Part shown: positions 6,569 through 14,176 of the stretch, one piece after another
Numbering within the stretch: the stretch's first letter is position 1
Layout of the letters: every line of letters starts with the position of its first letter
Origin: Shinella sumterensis
GTDB lineage: Bacteria; Pseudomonadota; Alphaproteobacteria; Rhizobiales; Rhizobiaceae
Assembly (NCBI RefSeq): GCF_004514425.2
Contig: NZ_MYFN02000003.1
Span: 186,001 to 250,000, forward strand
Direction of reading: 5' to 3'
DNA length: 64,000 nucleotides
Translations under genes and position numbers: made by a program
Notes under the pieces: model-generated
What the model saw: the letters and a program-made list of their open reading frames with translations, nothing else
What the model was told of the DNA's origin: nothing
Databases searched by the model: none

Positions 6569-8611
6569 ATGACCGAAGCCTCGGCAAAAGAACCGCTGGT
6601 CCTCTTCATGCCCTCGGGCAAGCGCGGCCGCTTCCCGGTCGGCACCCCGGTTCTCGAAGCCGCCCGAAAACTCGGCGTCTACGTCGAGAGCGTGTGCGGC
6701 GGGCGCGCGACCTGCGGGCGCTGTCAGATCGAGGTGCAGGAAGGCAATTTCGCCAAGCACAAGATCGTCTCCTCGCTCGACCACATCTCGGAAAAGGGCC
6801 CGAAGGAGGAGCGTTACGAAAAGGTCCGCGGCCTGCCCGAAGGACGCCGCCTCTCCTGCTCCGCCCTCATCCTCGGCGACCTCGTCGTGGACGTGCCGCA
6901 GGACACCGTCATCAATGCGCAGGTGGTGCGCAAGGCCGCGACCGACCGCGTGATCGAGCGCAACGCCGCCGTCCAGCTCTGCTATGTCGAGGTGGACGAG
7001 CCCGACATGCACAAGCCGCTGGGCGATCTCGACCGCCTGAAGGTGATGCTGGAAAAGGACTGGGGCTGGAAAGACCTGCTGATCGCGCCCCATCTCATCC
7101 CGCAGGTGCAGTCGATCCTGCGCAAGGGCAGCTGGGGCGTCACCGCCGCCATCCACCGCGATATGGACAGTTCACGCCCGTTTATCGTCGGCCTCTGGCC
7201 CGGCCTGAAGAACGAGGCCTATGGCGTGGCCTGCGATATCGGCTCCACGACGATTGCCATGCACCTCGTCTCGCTGCTGTCCGGCCGCATCGTCGCCTCT
7301 TCGGGTACGTCGAACCCGCAGATCCGCTTCGGCGAAGACCTGATGAGCCGCGTCTCCTATGTCATGATGAACCCGGACGGCCGGGAAGCCATGACCAAAG
7401 CCGTGCGCGAAGCCGTCAATGGCCTGATCGGCAAGGTCTGCGCGGAAGGCGACGTCGACCGGCACGATATTCTCGACATGGTCTTCGTCGCCAACCCGAT
7501 CATGCACCACCTGTTCCTCGGCATCGACCCGACGGAACTTGGCCAGGCGCCGTTCGCGCTCGCAGTCTCCGGCGCGCTGCAATACTGGGCGCACGAACTG
7601 GACATCGACGTGAACCGCGGCGCGCGGCTCTACACGCTGCCCTGCATCGCCGGCCATGTCGGCGCGGATGCGGCGGGGGCGACGCTCGCCGAAGGCCCCT
7701 ACCGTCAGGATCGCATGATGCTGCTGGTCGATGTCGGCACCAACGCGGAAATCGTGCTCGGCAATCGCCAGCGCGTCGTTGCCGCCTCCTCGCCGACCGG
7801 GCCGGCCTTCGAGGGCGCGGAAATCTCCTCCGGCCAGCGCGCAGCACCCGGCGCCATCGAGCGCGTGCGCATCGATCCCGTCACGCTGGAGCCGAAGTTC
7901 CGCGTCATCGGCGTGGACAAGTGGTCCGACGAGGAAGGCTTTGCCGAGGGAGCCGAAAAGGTCGGCATAACAGGCATCTGCGGTTCGGCGATCATCGAAG
8001 TCGTGGCGGAAATGTATCTCACCGGCCTCATATCCGAGGATGGCGTCGTCGATGGCACCATGGCGGAGAGAAGCCCGCGCATCCTGCAGAACGGCCGCAC
8101 CTTCTCCTATCTGCTGCATGACGGCGAGCCGCGCATCACGGTGACGCAGAACGACATCCGCGCCATCCAGCTCGCCAAATCGGCGCTCTATGCCGGCATC
8201 AAGCTGCTGATGGAAAAGCAGGGCGTCGACCATGTCGATACGATCCGCTTTGCCGGCGCCTTCGGCTCCTTCATCGATCCGAAATACGCGATGGTGCTGG
8301 GCCTCATCCCGGATTGCGACCTCAACGAGGTGAAGGCCGTCGGCAATGCGGCAGGCACAGGCGCACTGATGGCGCTGCTCAACCGCGACCACCGCCGCGA
8401 GATCGAGCGCGAGGTCAGCCGCATCGAGAAGATCGAGACGGCGCTCGAGCCGCATTTCCAGCAGCTCTTCGTCAACGCCATGGCGATGCCGAACAAGGTC
8501 GACCCCTTCCCCGAACTCGCCAAGGTCGTGACGCTGCCCGAACGCAAGGTGCCGTCCGACGAGGGCGGCGGCGAAGGCGGCGGCCGCCGTCGGCGGCGCA
8601 ACCGCGAATGA
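6569..8611 (+). CDS. RACo-like corrinoid activation protein (2Fe-2S ferredoxin + ASKHA ATPase, DUF4445)
   Basis: This protein of about 680 residues has an N-terminal plant-type ferredoxin domain with cluster ligands Cys43, Cys49, Cys52 and Cys97. A middle domain and a large actin-like ATPase domain follow (VACDIGSTTIAMHLV, LLVDVGTNAEIVLG, SPTGPAFEGAEISSGQ). RACo proteins use ATP to reduce accidentally oxidised Co(II) corrinoid back to Co(I). The ATG at 6569 has GCGAG 7 bases upstream; an in-frame ATG at 6539 is possible. The protein ends in a Gly/Arg tail (GGGEGGGRRRRRNRE) resembling the tail on the methyltransferase. It closes the methyl-transfer block. Confidence 0.92.
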   Translation: MTEASAKEPLVLFMPSGKRGRFPVGTPVLEAARKLGVYVESVCGGRATCGRCQIEVQEGNFAKHKIVSSLDHISEKGPKEERYEKVRGLPEGRRLSCSALILGDLVVDVPQDTVINAQVVRKAATDRVIERNAAVQLCYVEVDEPDMHKPLGDLDRLKVMLEKDWGWKDLLIAPHLIPQVQSILRKGSWGVTAAIHRDMDSSRPFIVGLWPGLKNEAYGVACDIGSTTIAMHLVSLLSGRIVASSGTSNPQIRFGEDLMSRVSYVMMNPDGREAMTKAVREAVNGLIGKVCAEGDVDRHDILDMVFVANPIMHHLFLGIDPTELGQAPFALAVSGALQYWAHELDIDVNRGARLYTLPCIAGHVGADAAGATLAEGPYRQDRMMLLVDVGTNAEIVLGNRQRVVAASSPTGPAFEGAEISSGQRAAPGAIERVRIDPVTLEPKFRVIGVDKWSDEEGFAEGAEKVGITGICGSAIIEVVAEMYLTGLISEDGVVDGTMAERSPRILQNGRTFSYLLHDGEPRITVTQNDIRAIQLAKSALYAGIKLLMEKQGVDHVDTIRFAGAFGSFIDPKYAMVLGLIPDCDLNEVKAVGNAAGTGALMALLNRDHRREIEREVSRIEKIETALEPHFQQLFVNAMAMPNKVDPFPELAKVVTLPERKVPSDEGGGEGGGRRRRRNRE

Positions 8612-8677
8612 AGCGGCCGGTCTTTTCTTCGTCCGAAAGCGGCTCTACGATAGCCTGCCGAAAAGAATGAGAACACC

Positions 8678-9082
8678 ATGACCAGTTCCGCCATCGCCGC
8701 CACCGCCCTTTGCGTCGTGCTCGCCTCGCCCGCTTTCGCCGAGACCTATACGGCCGTCAGCAACACAGCCGTCTCCATCACCGGCGATATAGAGCTGGAC
8801 GAGACCGGCATCACCTTCGAAAACGGCGAACAGCTCACCTTCGAGGAGCAGGTGGCCGACCGGTTCACGGTCGACGGCCAATCGGTGGAGGCCCATGTCT
8901 TCAGCCTCGCGGAGGCGCGCGATCCCGTCCTGCTCAACGGCAATACGCTGTGCGGCGCGCCCGTCACCTATGTCGCCTCCTGGGAGACGAGCGAAGGCAG
9001 CGGCACCGTTCTCGCGGTCTTCTCGACCCCGCAGCCGCCCGCGAGCGATGCGGACATGTGCGCGTCCTATACCTACGAATAG
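8678..9082 (+). CDS. Secreted protein of unknown function
   Basis: This 134-residue protein has a clear signal peptide ending A-S-P-A-F-A-E, so the mature part is periplasmic or extracellular. The mature region is rich in Thr, Val, Glu and Asp with few basic residues, probably beta-structured. Two cysteines (in NTLCGAP and DMCASY) could form a disulfide. The start follows GAGAA by about five bases. I recognise no family. It follows the RACo gene after 66 bases but is probably an independent unit. Confidence 0.75.
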   Translation: MTSSAIAATALCVVLASPAFAETYTAVSNTAVSITGDIELDETGITFENGEQLTFEEQVADRFTVDGQSVEAHVFSLAEARDPVLLNGNTLCGAPVTYVASWETSEGSGTVLAVFSTPQPPASDADMCASYTYE

Positions 9083-9088
9083 GCGAAA

Positions 9089-9107
9089 GCCGGGCTGATC
9101 GCCCGGC
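9089..9107. terminator. Stem-loop between convergent genes
   Basis: GCCGGGC (9089-9095) and GCCCGGC (9101-9107) form a 7-bp stem with a 5-base loop. It sits between the ends of the secreted-protein gene and the convergent LysR gene and is likely a shared terminator. Confidence 0.6.
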
Positions 9108-9116
9108 CCTCCCAAA

Positions 9117-10034
9117 TCAGCAGGCGACTTGCAGCATGTCCATCGGCCGCCGCTCCATGCGGGCGAAGGCGGAGCGGATATAGTCTGCGACCGCCTGCGC
9201 GGGCGCTTCCGCTTCCTCGTTGACGACGAGACCGATGAGATAGTGGCCGAGGTCCGGCAGGCCGTCCTTCTCGCCCAGTGCCACCATGTCGTCACCGACC
9301 AGGAAGCGCGCGAGCGGTGCGACGGCGAGGTCGGCGCGAATGGCCGCGCGCTGGCCCATGTGGTGGGCGCAGAAATAGGCGACCCGGAAATCGCGCCCCG
9401 ACTGGCTCAACTCCTCCAGGGCACGCGCGCGCCAGATGCAGCCTTCTTCCCAGACGGAGACGGGAAGCGGATTTTTCAGATAGGCGTTGCCGCAGTTCTT
9501 TCCCGCCCAGACCAGCTGTTCCTTCAGCAGGATTTCGCCGGGAACCGGAAGCGTGCCATCGGTCGCGTTGAAGATCGCCAGATCGAGACGCCGCTCGGCG
9601 ACCGCGCGGCGCAGGGTGCTGCTGGTCTCGATCGATACGTTGACGGCAATCGACGGGTAGGTTTCGGCAAAGCGCCGCAGCACTTCCGGCAGGATCAGCT
9701 CGCCCACATCATCAGGCGCGCCAAGGCGCACGACGCCGTTCATTTCGGGCATCATGAAGCGTGAGACCGCTTCATTGCTGAGCGCGATCAGCCGGCGCGC
9801 GTAGGACAGGAGCACCTCGCCCTGGTGAGTGAGCACGACCGAACGGGCATCGCGGCGAAACAGCGAGCAGCCCAGCATCTCCTCGAGTTTCTTGATCTGC
9901 ATGGAGACGGCCGACGGCGTGCGATGCACGGTCTCGGCTGCTGTCGTGAAGTTGCCGGTCTCGGCAATCGCCACGAACGTTCGCAGGATATCCAGCTCGA
10001 GCAGCGGCAGCGTCTGACGCATCAACAGGTTCAT
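9117..10034 (-). CDS. LysR family transcriptional regulator, LsrB/VtlR-like
   Basis: This 305-residue protein has an N-terminal winged helix-turn-helix (residues about 10-70: FVAIAETGNFTTAAE, then RTPSAVSMQIKKLEEMLG) and a LysR substrate-binding domain. GGAGA 7 bases upstream fixes the ATG at 10034. The wording of the helix-turn-helix and following segment resembles the LsrB/VtlR group of alphaproteobacteria, which in Brucella and Agrobacterium activates DUF1127 micro-protein genes. Here the gene is divergent from two DUF1127 genes, fitting that relationship. Subgroup assignment is from memory, not a computed alignment. The effector is unknown. Confidence 0.88.
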   Translation of the reverse strand: MNLLMRQTLPLLELDILRTFVAIAETGNFTTAAETVHRTPSAVSMQIKKLEEMLGCSLFRRDARSVVLTHQGEVLLSYARRLIALSNEAVSRFMMPEMNGVVRLGAPDDVGELILPEVLRRFAETYPSIAVNVSIETSSTLRRAVAERRLDLAIFNATDGTLPVPGEILLKEQLVWAGKNCGNAYLKNPLPVSVWEEGCIWRARALEELSQSGRDFRVAYFCAHHMGQRAAIRADLAVAPLARFLVGDDMVALGEKDGLPDLGHYLIGLVVNEEAEAPAQAVADYIRSAFARMERRPMDMLQVAC

Positions 10035-10081
10035 GGCCAATCTCCATGGATCAGAAAAAATGAAGTGAAAGCTCATTTCAT

Positions 10082-10094
10082 TTCGTTTGATTGA
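10082..10094. promoter_or_regulatory. Shared motif TTCGTTTGATTGA, copy 1 (candidate LysR operator)
   Basis: This 13-base motif lies between the divergent LysR gene and the first DUF1127 gene, 57 bases before the latter's ATG. The identical 13 bases recur at 10389-10401, 72 bases before the second DUF1127 gene. A-T rich inverted bases (AAATGA ... TCATTT) lie immediately on the LysR side. Binding by the adjacent LysR protein is inference. Confidence 0.6.
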
Positions 10095-10151
10095 AAACCG
10101 AGTGAGGCGGATAGTCAACGGGCAAACAAACGAACATGAGGAAAAAACGCC

Positions 10152-10370
10152 ATGAAAAGCGAAAAATCTCCCATATTCGGCGGCGATATTGCCGTTCGCG
10201 CCCGCGGAAATGGCTTCTACTATACCATACGGCGGTTCGTGAGCGAGAAAATCCAGGCCCGCCGCCGGCGTCTCTCCGTCGATCACGCGGCCTGGGAACT
10301 GGCCCAGCTGCCGGACTACCTCAAGCGGGATATCCAGTGGCCGCCAGCGTCAGACCATGAAGAACACTGA
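10152..10370 (+). CDS. DUF1127-like small basic protein
   Basis: This 72-residue protein has a basic middle (KIQARRRR) and the DUF1127 core near the C-terminus: WELAQLPDYLKRDIQWP, matching the family pattern of Leu-x-x-Leu-x-Asp-x-x-x-Arg-Asp-Ile. DUF1127 proteins are small Arg-rich proteins; some bind RNA or affect phosphate and carbon uptake in Agrobacterium, but a role here is unknown. GAGGAAAAAACGCC precedes the ATG. The gene lies between two copies of the shared TTCGTTTGATTGA motif. Confidence 0.8.
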   Translation: MKSEKSPIFGGDIAVRARGNGFYYTIRRFVSEKIQARRRRLSVDHAAWELAQLPDYLKRDIQWPPASDHEEH

Positions 10371-10402
10371 TCAATCGGATCAAATATATTCGTTTGATTG
10401 AT
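10370..10402. promoter_or_regulatory. 33-bp imperfect palindrome containing shared motif copy 2
   Basis: The sequence opens with ATCAATC and ATCAAA and closes with TTTGAT and TGAT around an AT-rich centre, giving a 33-bp imperfect inverted repeat. Its right half contains the exact 13-base motif found at 10082-10094. It directly follows the first DUF1127 stop and precedes the second DUF1127 gene, so it is a likely operator for that gene. Confidence 0.6.
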
Positions 10403-10473
10403 GCATTGGGTTGCGGCACAGTCTGACCATGGTCGCGACCTTTCGGAACTCCCAAGCACGAAAGGAACCTAAC

Positions 10474-10689
10474 ATGACACTCGTACTGGAACATCGGCAG
10501 GAACGGCGCGCAACGGGCGCCCGGTTCGGCCACAGCCTTGCTCATCTCGTCCGCGAACTCTTCGGGCGGATCGTCTCCGCATGGGAACGCAGCCGTCAGG
10601 AGCGTGAGATGGAAAGCATGCCCTATGACCTGCGCAAGGACATCGGCTTCCGCGCGGCAATCAACACAGCGCCCAAGTCGACACGATGA
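10474..10689 (+). CDS. DUF1127 domain small protein
   Basis: This 71-residue protein has the DUF1127 core in its second half (SMPYDLRKDIGF), preceded by a basic helix (WERSRQEREME). AAAGGAACCTAAC gives a well-placed ribosome binding site for the ATG at 10474. It has its own upstream palindrome and a downstream intrinsic terminator, so it is probably a monocistronic unit regulated in parallel with the DUF1127 gene before it. Confidence 0.85.
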   Translation: MTLVLEHRQERRATGARFGHSLAHLVRELFGRIVSAWERSRQEREMESMPYDLRKDIGFRAAINTAPKSTR

Positions 10690-10734
10690 CGGCAGACTGT
10701 AACGGCTGTACGCCGCATATCGACCAAGCCTAGG

Positions 10735-10772
10735 CCGCCGGCTCTGACAGACAACGTCAAGCCGGCGGTTTT
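10735..10772 (+). terminator. Intrinsic terminator after DUF1127 gene
   Basis: CCGCCGGCT (10735-10743) pairs perfectly with AGCCGGCGG (10760-10768), with an inner TGAC/GTCA extension, and is followed by TTTT. It ends the DUF1127 transcript just before the convergent acetyltransferase gene. Confidence 0.8.
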
Positions 10773-10775
10773 GCA

Positions 10776-11384
10776 TCAGGCCCGCAGGATCGGCACCTGG
10801 GGCGCCGCGGTTTCCGGCAGCACGCCGGTCAGGCGCGGATCGTCGAAGACCTCGACCTGCCGCTTCACCGGCACGAAACCCGAGCGAATGTAGAAATTCA
10901 GCGCCTGCGGCGAATCGAGCGTGCAGGTGTGCACCCAGAAGCGCCCGATCGGTGCGTGCCCCTCCCGCGACCAGGCGCGCGCAATCGCCCGGTTCATCAA
11001 CCAGCGTCCCGTACCGTTCCCGACCATCGCGGGCGTGAGACCGAAGAAGGCGAGTTCGCAGGCCCCCTCCTCGCGGAAATCCAGTTCCAGCAGGCCCTCC
11101 GCGCGGCCATCCTTCATCACCGCATAGACCTCGACGTCGGGATCGGTCAGAATCGCCGCGAGGTCCGATTCCGCCATTCTGAGGCGCGAATCCCAAAGCC
11201 AATCGGTGCCGACGCGCGCGTAAAGATCGCGATACCATGCGGTATCAGGCGTCTCGACATGCGCAAGCGTTATGCCGGGTTGTTCAGGGTCAGGCCCTAG
11301 TTGCGGCGGCTTGCACATTTCGAGATGCGTCACCACCGCTGCGAGTTTGCCCGCCGGCACATCCGAATATCCATCTGGCAGCAT
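10776..11384 (-). CDS. GNAT family N-acetyltransferase
   Basis: This 202-residue acetyl-CoA-dependent acetyltransferase has the GNAT core in the middle and C-terminal half: ELAFFGLTPAMVGNGTGRWL (acetyl-CoA loop region, about residues 115-134), followed by VHTCTLDSPQALNFYIRSGF, the typical motif B. The N-terminal part is less conserved. AGAGAGGCGACAA upstream supports the ATG at 11384. The acceptor substrate cannot be inferred. It is divergent from the GlxA-type regulator. Confidence 0.85.
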   Translation of the reverse strand: MLPDGYSDVPAGKLAAVVTHLEMCKPPQLGPDPEQPGITLAHVETPDTAWYRDLYARVGTDWLWDSRLRMAESDLAAILTDPDVEVYAVMKDGRAEGLLELDFREEGACELAFFGLTPAMVGNGTGRWLMNRAIARAWSREGHAPIGRFWVHTCTLDSPQALNFYIRSGFVPVKRQVEVFDDPRLTGVLPETAAPQVPILRA

Positions 11385-11573
11385 TTGTCGCCTCTCTTTC
11401 GATGGCTGCTTTCTCGCTGCGCCGGACAGTCTTGTCAAACAGCGGGCCTTGAAGAAGCACCGCCGTCGCAATCCGGCCATGGCGCAAGCGACGTCGCAAA
11501 TACGCAACCCATGCACTTTTGTCATAATTTCGCCGGAAGACGCTGACATCTCAGCGATACGGCATACGTCCCG

Positions 11574-11643
11574 GTCGCAACCATCCTTTTTCCTGTCGCA
11601 AAAATACTAGCGCGACGGCCGGCTTGCCTGCGACGATTGCGAC
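11574..11643 (+). promoter_or_regulatory. GTCGCA/TGCGAC repeat cluster upstream of GlxA-type regulator
   Basis: GTCGCAA occurs at 11574 and 11595, exactly 21 bases (two helical turns) apart, and TGCGAC occurs at 11629 and 11638. Two more GTCGCA copies lie at 11465 and 11493. Paired repeats about 21 bases apart are typical of AraC-family sites. The same hexamer flanks the corrinoid operon start, hinting at autoregulation and shared control. This is inference. Confidence 0.45.
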
Positions 11644-11659
11644 ATTCCGCCTCACCAGC

Positions 11660-12679
11660 ATGGACACGCCGATGAACAAGCAAGACGTCAAGAAGCGCTC
11701 TCTCGTTTTCTTTCTCGTGCCCAACTTCTCCATGCTGCCCTTCTCGGCGGCAATCGAGACGTTGCGCATCGCCAACCGCATGCTCGGATACGAGGCCTAT
11801 ACCTGGCGTCTCGCCTCCACGGACGGGCAGCAGGTGCTGTCCTCCAGCGGCATCGGCATCGAGGTGAACTCCTCGCTTGCCGACGAGCGCAAGCATCTCG
11901 GCGGGGAAAACCGCCCCTCCATGGTGCTGGTCTGCTCCGGTATCTATGTCGAGGACTTCTCCAACAAGTCGGTCAATGCCTGGCTGCGCGAGGTCTACAA
12001 TCGCGGCATCGCCGTGGGCTCGCTCTGTACAGGTGCGCACGTGCTGGCACAGGCCGGTCTCCTCTCTGGCAAGCGCTGCGCCATCCACTGGGAAAACCTG
12101 CCGGGCTTTGCCGAGGCATTCCCGCAGGCCGATGTCTATGCCGATCTCTATGAAATCGACGGCAACATCTACACCTGCGCCGGCGGCACGGCCTCGCTCG
12201 ACATGATGCTCAACCTGATCGACCAGGATTTCGGCGAAAACCTCGTCAACCGCGTCTGCGAACAGGCCCTCACGGACCGCGTGCGCGGCCCGCACGACCG
12301 CCAGCGCCTGCCGCTGCGCGCCCGACTGGGCGTGCAGAACGCCAAGGTGCTGTCGATCATCGAACTGATGGAAAAGAACCTCTCCGAGCCGCTCTCGCTC
12401 TTGGAGATCGCCGATGGCGCGGACCTGTCGCGCCGCCAGATCGAGCGCCTTTTCCGCCAGGAAATGGGCCGCTCGCCGGCCCGCTACTACCTGGAAATCC
12501 GGCTCGACCGTGCCCGCCACCTGCTGGTGCAGTCCTCCATGCCCGTGGTGGAAGTCGCCGTCGCCTGCGGCTTCGTCTCGGCCTCGCACTTCTCCAAGTG
12601 CTACCGCGAGCTTTACAACCGCTCGCCCCAGCAGGAGCGCGCCGAACGCAAGCTGACGCTCTCGGCCATCGCACGCTGA
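11660..12679 (+). CDS. GlxA family (GbdR-type) AraC transcriptional regulator
   Basis: This protein of about 339 residues has an N-terminal DJ-1/PfpI-like sensor domain (SLVFFLVPNFSMLPFSAAIE; nucleophile-elbow region SLCTGAHVLAQAG) and two C-terminal AraC helix-turn-helix motifs (LLEIADGADLSRRQIERLF and VVEVAVACGFVSASHFSKCY). This is the GlxA group, which includes GbdR, the activator of glycine betaine catabolism in Pseudomonas. ATG codons at 11660 and 11672 are both possible starts. Proximity to the corrinoid/methyl-THF block suggests it may sense a betaine-type compound; the ligand is unproven. Confidence 0.88.
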   Translation: MDTPMNKQDVKKRSLVFFLVPNFSMLPFSAAIETLRIANRMLGYEAYTWRLASTDGQQVLSSSGIGIEVNSSLADERKHLGGENRPSMVLVCSGIYVEDFSNKSVNAWLREVYNRGIAVGSLCTGAHVLAQAGLLSGKRCAIHWENLPGFAEAFPQADVYADLYEIDGNIYTCAGGTASLDMMLNLIDQDFGENLVNRVCEQALTDRVRGPHDRQRLPLRARLGVQNAKVLSIIELMEKNLSEPLSLLEIADGADLSRRQIERLFRQEMGRSPARYYLEIRLDRARHLLVQSSMPVVEVAVACGFVSASHFSKCYRELYNRSPQQERAERKLTLSAIAR

Positions 12680-12704
12680 TCGGACGATCCTGAAATAAAG
12701 GAGG

Positions 12705-12725
12705 TCCCCGTCCCTGCGGCGGGGA
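12705..12725. terminator. Stem-loop between convergent regulator genes
   Basis: TCCCC and GGGGA arms flank an 11-base GC-rich loop immediately downstream of both the GlxA-type gene and the convergent GGDEF gene. It is a modest stem without a clear T-tract. Confidence 0.4.
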
Positions 12726-14054
12726 TCAGCTTGCCAGCGCCTTCATCAGCGACAGTTCGGAGAACACCCGGTTACGGCCGGCATGCTTGGCCATGTAGAG
12801 GAACTGGTCGGCGGCATTCAGGTAGTTGTCGAAGGTTTCCCGGTCGGAAATGACCGCGAGGCCGACGGACACGGTAATCGTCAACGGCTCGCCATCGGCA
12901 TCGATCGGCTGGGCCGCAATTTCCTCACGCAGGCGCTCGCAGTAATCCAGGGCCTCGTCGAGGCCCAGCCCATTGAAGATAAGGCCGAATTCCTCGCCGC
13001 CGAGACGAGCCAGCAGATGCCGGTCGCTCACGCGATGCTTCAGCCGCCGCGCGATGGCCTTCAGCACGACGTCGCCGACCTCGTGGCCGTAGGTATCGTT
13101 CAGCCGCTTGAAGTGGTCGATGTCGAGAATGGCGATCGACATCAGCTCCCCGCGCCGAAGCGCCTGCTCGACGAGCCGCGGCCCGGCCTCGAAGAAATAG
13201 CGGCGGTTATAGATGTCCGTCAGGTAGTCGCGCGCGGCGATGCGGTGCAGCGACTGCACCCGCTTCTGGATCGCCGCGACATGGAAGATGCGGCTGTTGA
13301 ATTCCTCGATGAGGAAGGGCTTCTGGATATATTCGTCGCCCCCGGCCCGAAGGAAACGGGCGGCAACCATGCGGTCTTCGGACTGGGCAAGCCCCACCAC
13401 GCGCACCGCATCGTCGCCATGGCGCTTGCGGATCTCGCTGAGCAGATCGAAGCCGCTCATGTCGGAGAGCGCGATATCGCAGACGACCATGTCGATCCCG
13501 CCATGAGAATCGAGCGCCTCCAGTGCGGCGGCCCCCGTATCGACGGCAATGATCTGGAAACGCTGCTTGGCGATGAGGCTGACCTGTTTCTCAAGGCTTT
13601 CCGGATCGGAATCGACCACGAGCACTTGCGTCTTGCCGCTGGTCAGGATGCGGTCCACCGCAAGCACGAGCTGCTGGATCGCCGCCGGATTGTCCTTCAC
13701 GACATAATCCAGCACGTTCTTGGCCAGGATCTGGTCGCGGGTTGCATCGCTGAACGAGCCGGTGAAGACGAGCGGGGCGATGCCCTTCGAGATCACGTAG
13801 TCGAGCGCTTCGCAATTCGGCGCGTCGGGCAGGTTGAGATCGAGAACGGCAAGGGCGAATTCCGGCGCGTCGCCCTGGAAGATGGTCCGTACCGCCGCCA
13901 TGCTGGAGCAGTGGGTGACATCCAGGCCAAGCTCCTTTTCGAGCCGGTACTTGAGCGCCGTGGAGAACATGCGCGAATCCTCCACGAGCAGCACCTTCTG
14001 GCCGGTATGACGCAGAAATGCCGGTCCTCGCTGCGGATTCGAATCCACGTCCAC
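12726..14054 (-). CDS. Response regulator with two receiver domains and GGDEF (PleD-like diguanylate cyclase)
   Basis: This 442-residue protein would make cyclic di-GMP when activated. It has receiver 1 (VLLVEDSRMFS, phospho-acceptor Asp in AVLDLNLPD), receiver 2 (VLVVDSDPE, Asp in VVCDIALSD) and a C-terminal GGDEF domain with the active-site variant GGEEF at about residues 352-356. The usual RxxD inhibitory site is not seen at its normal spacing. The GTG at 14054 is chosen because GGGGAAGC lies just upstream. No histidine kinase is adjacent. It lies next to a paralogous double-receiver protein with the same orientation. Confidence 0.9.
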   Translation of the reverse strand: MDVDSNPQRGPAFLRHTGQKVLLVEDSRMFSTALKYRLEKELGLDVTHCSSMAAVRTIFQGDAPEFALAVLDLNLPDAPNCEALDYVISKGIAPLVFTGSFSDATRDQILAKNVLDYVVKDNPAAIQQLVLAVDRILTSGKTQVLVVDSDPESLEKQVSLIAKQRFQIIAVDTGAAALEALDSHGGIDMVVCDIALSDMSGFDLLSEIRKRHGDDAVRVVGLAQSEDRMVAARFLRAGGDEYIQKPFLIEEFNSRIFHVAAIQKRVQSLHRIAARDYLTDIYNRRYFFEAGPRLVEQALRRGELMSIAILDIDHFKRLNDTYGHEVGDVVLKAIARRLKHRVSDRHLLARLGGEEFGLIFNGLGLDEALDYCERLREEIAAQPIDADGEPLTITVSVGLAVISDRETFDNYLNAADQFLYMAKHAGRNRVFSELSLMKALAS

Positions 14055-14176
14055 GCTTCCCCTACCCCGATGACACATTCGTCTGCGGGCATTACAACCC
14101 ACACGCTTTACCAAGTCGTTAATCCGGCCGGAAATATCTCACGTTACGTGAGGTAAAACGCCGGCAAAAGACAGGC

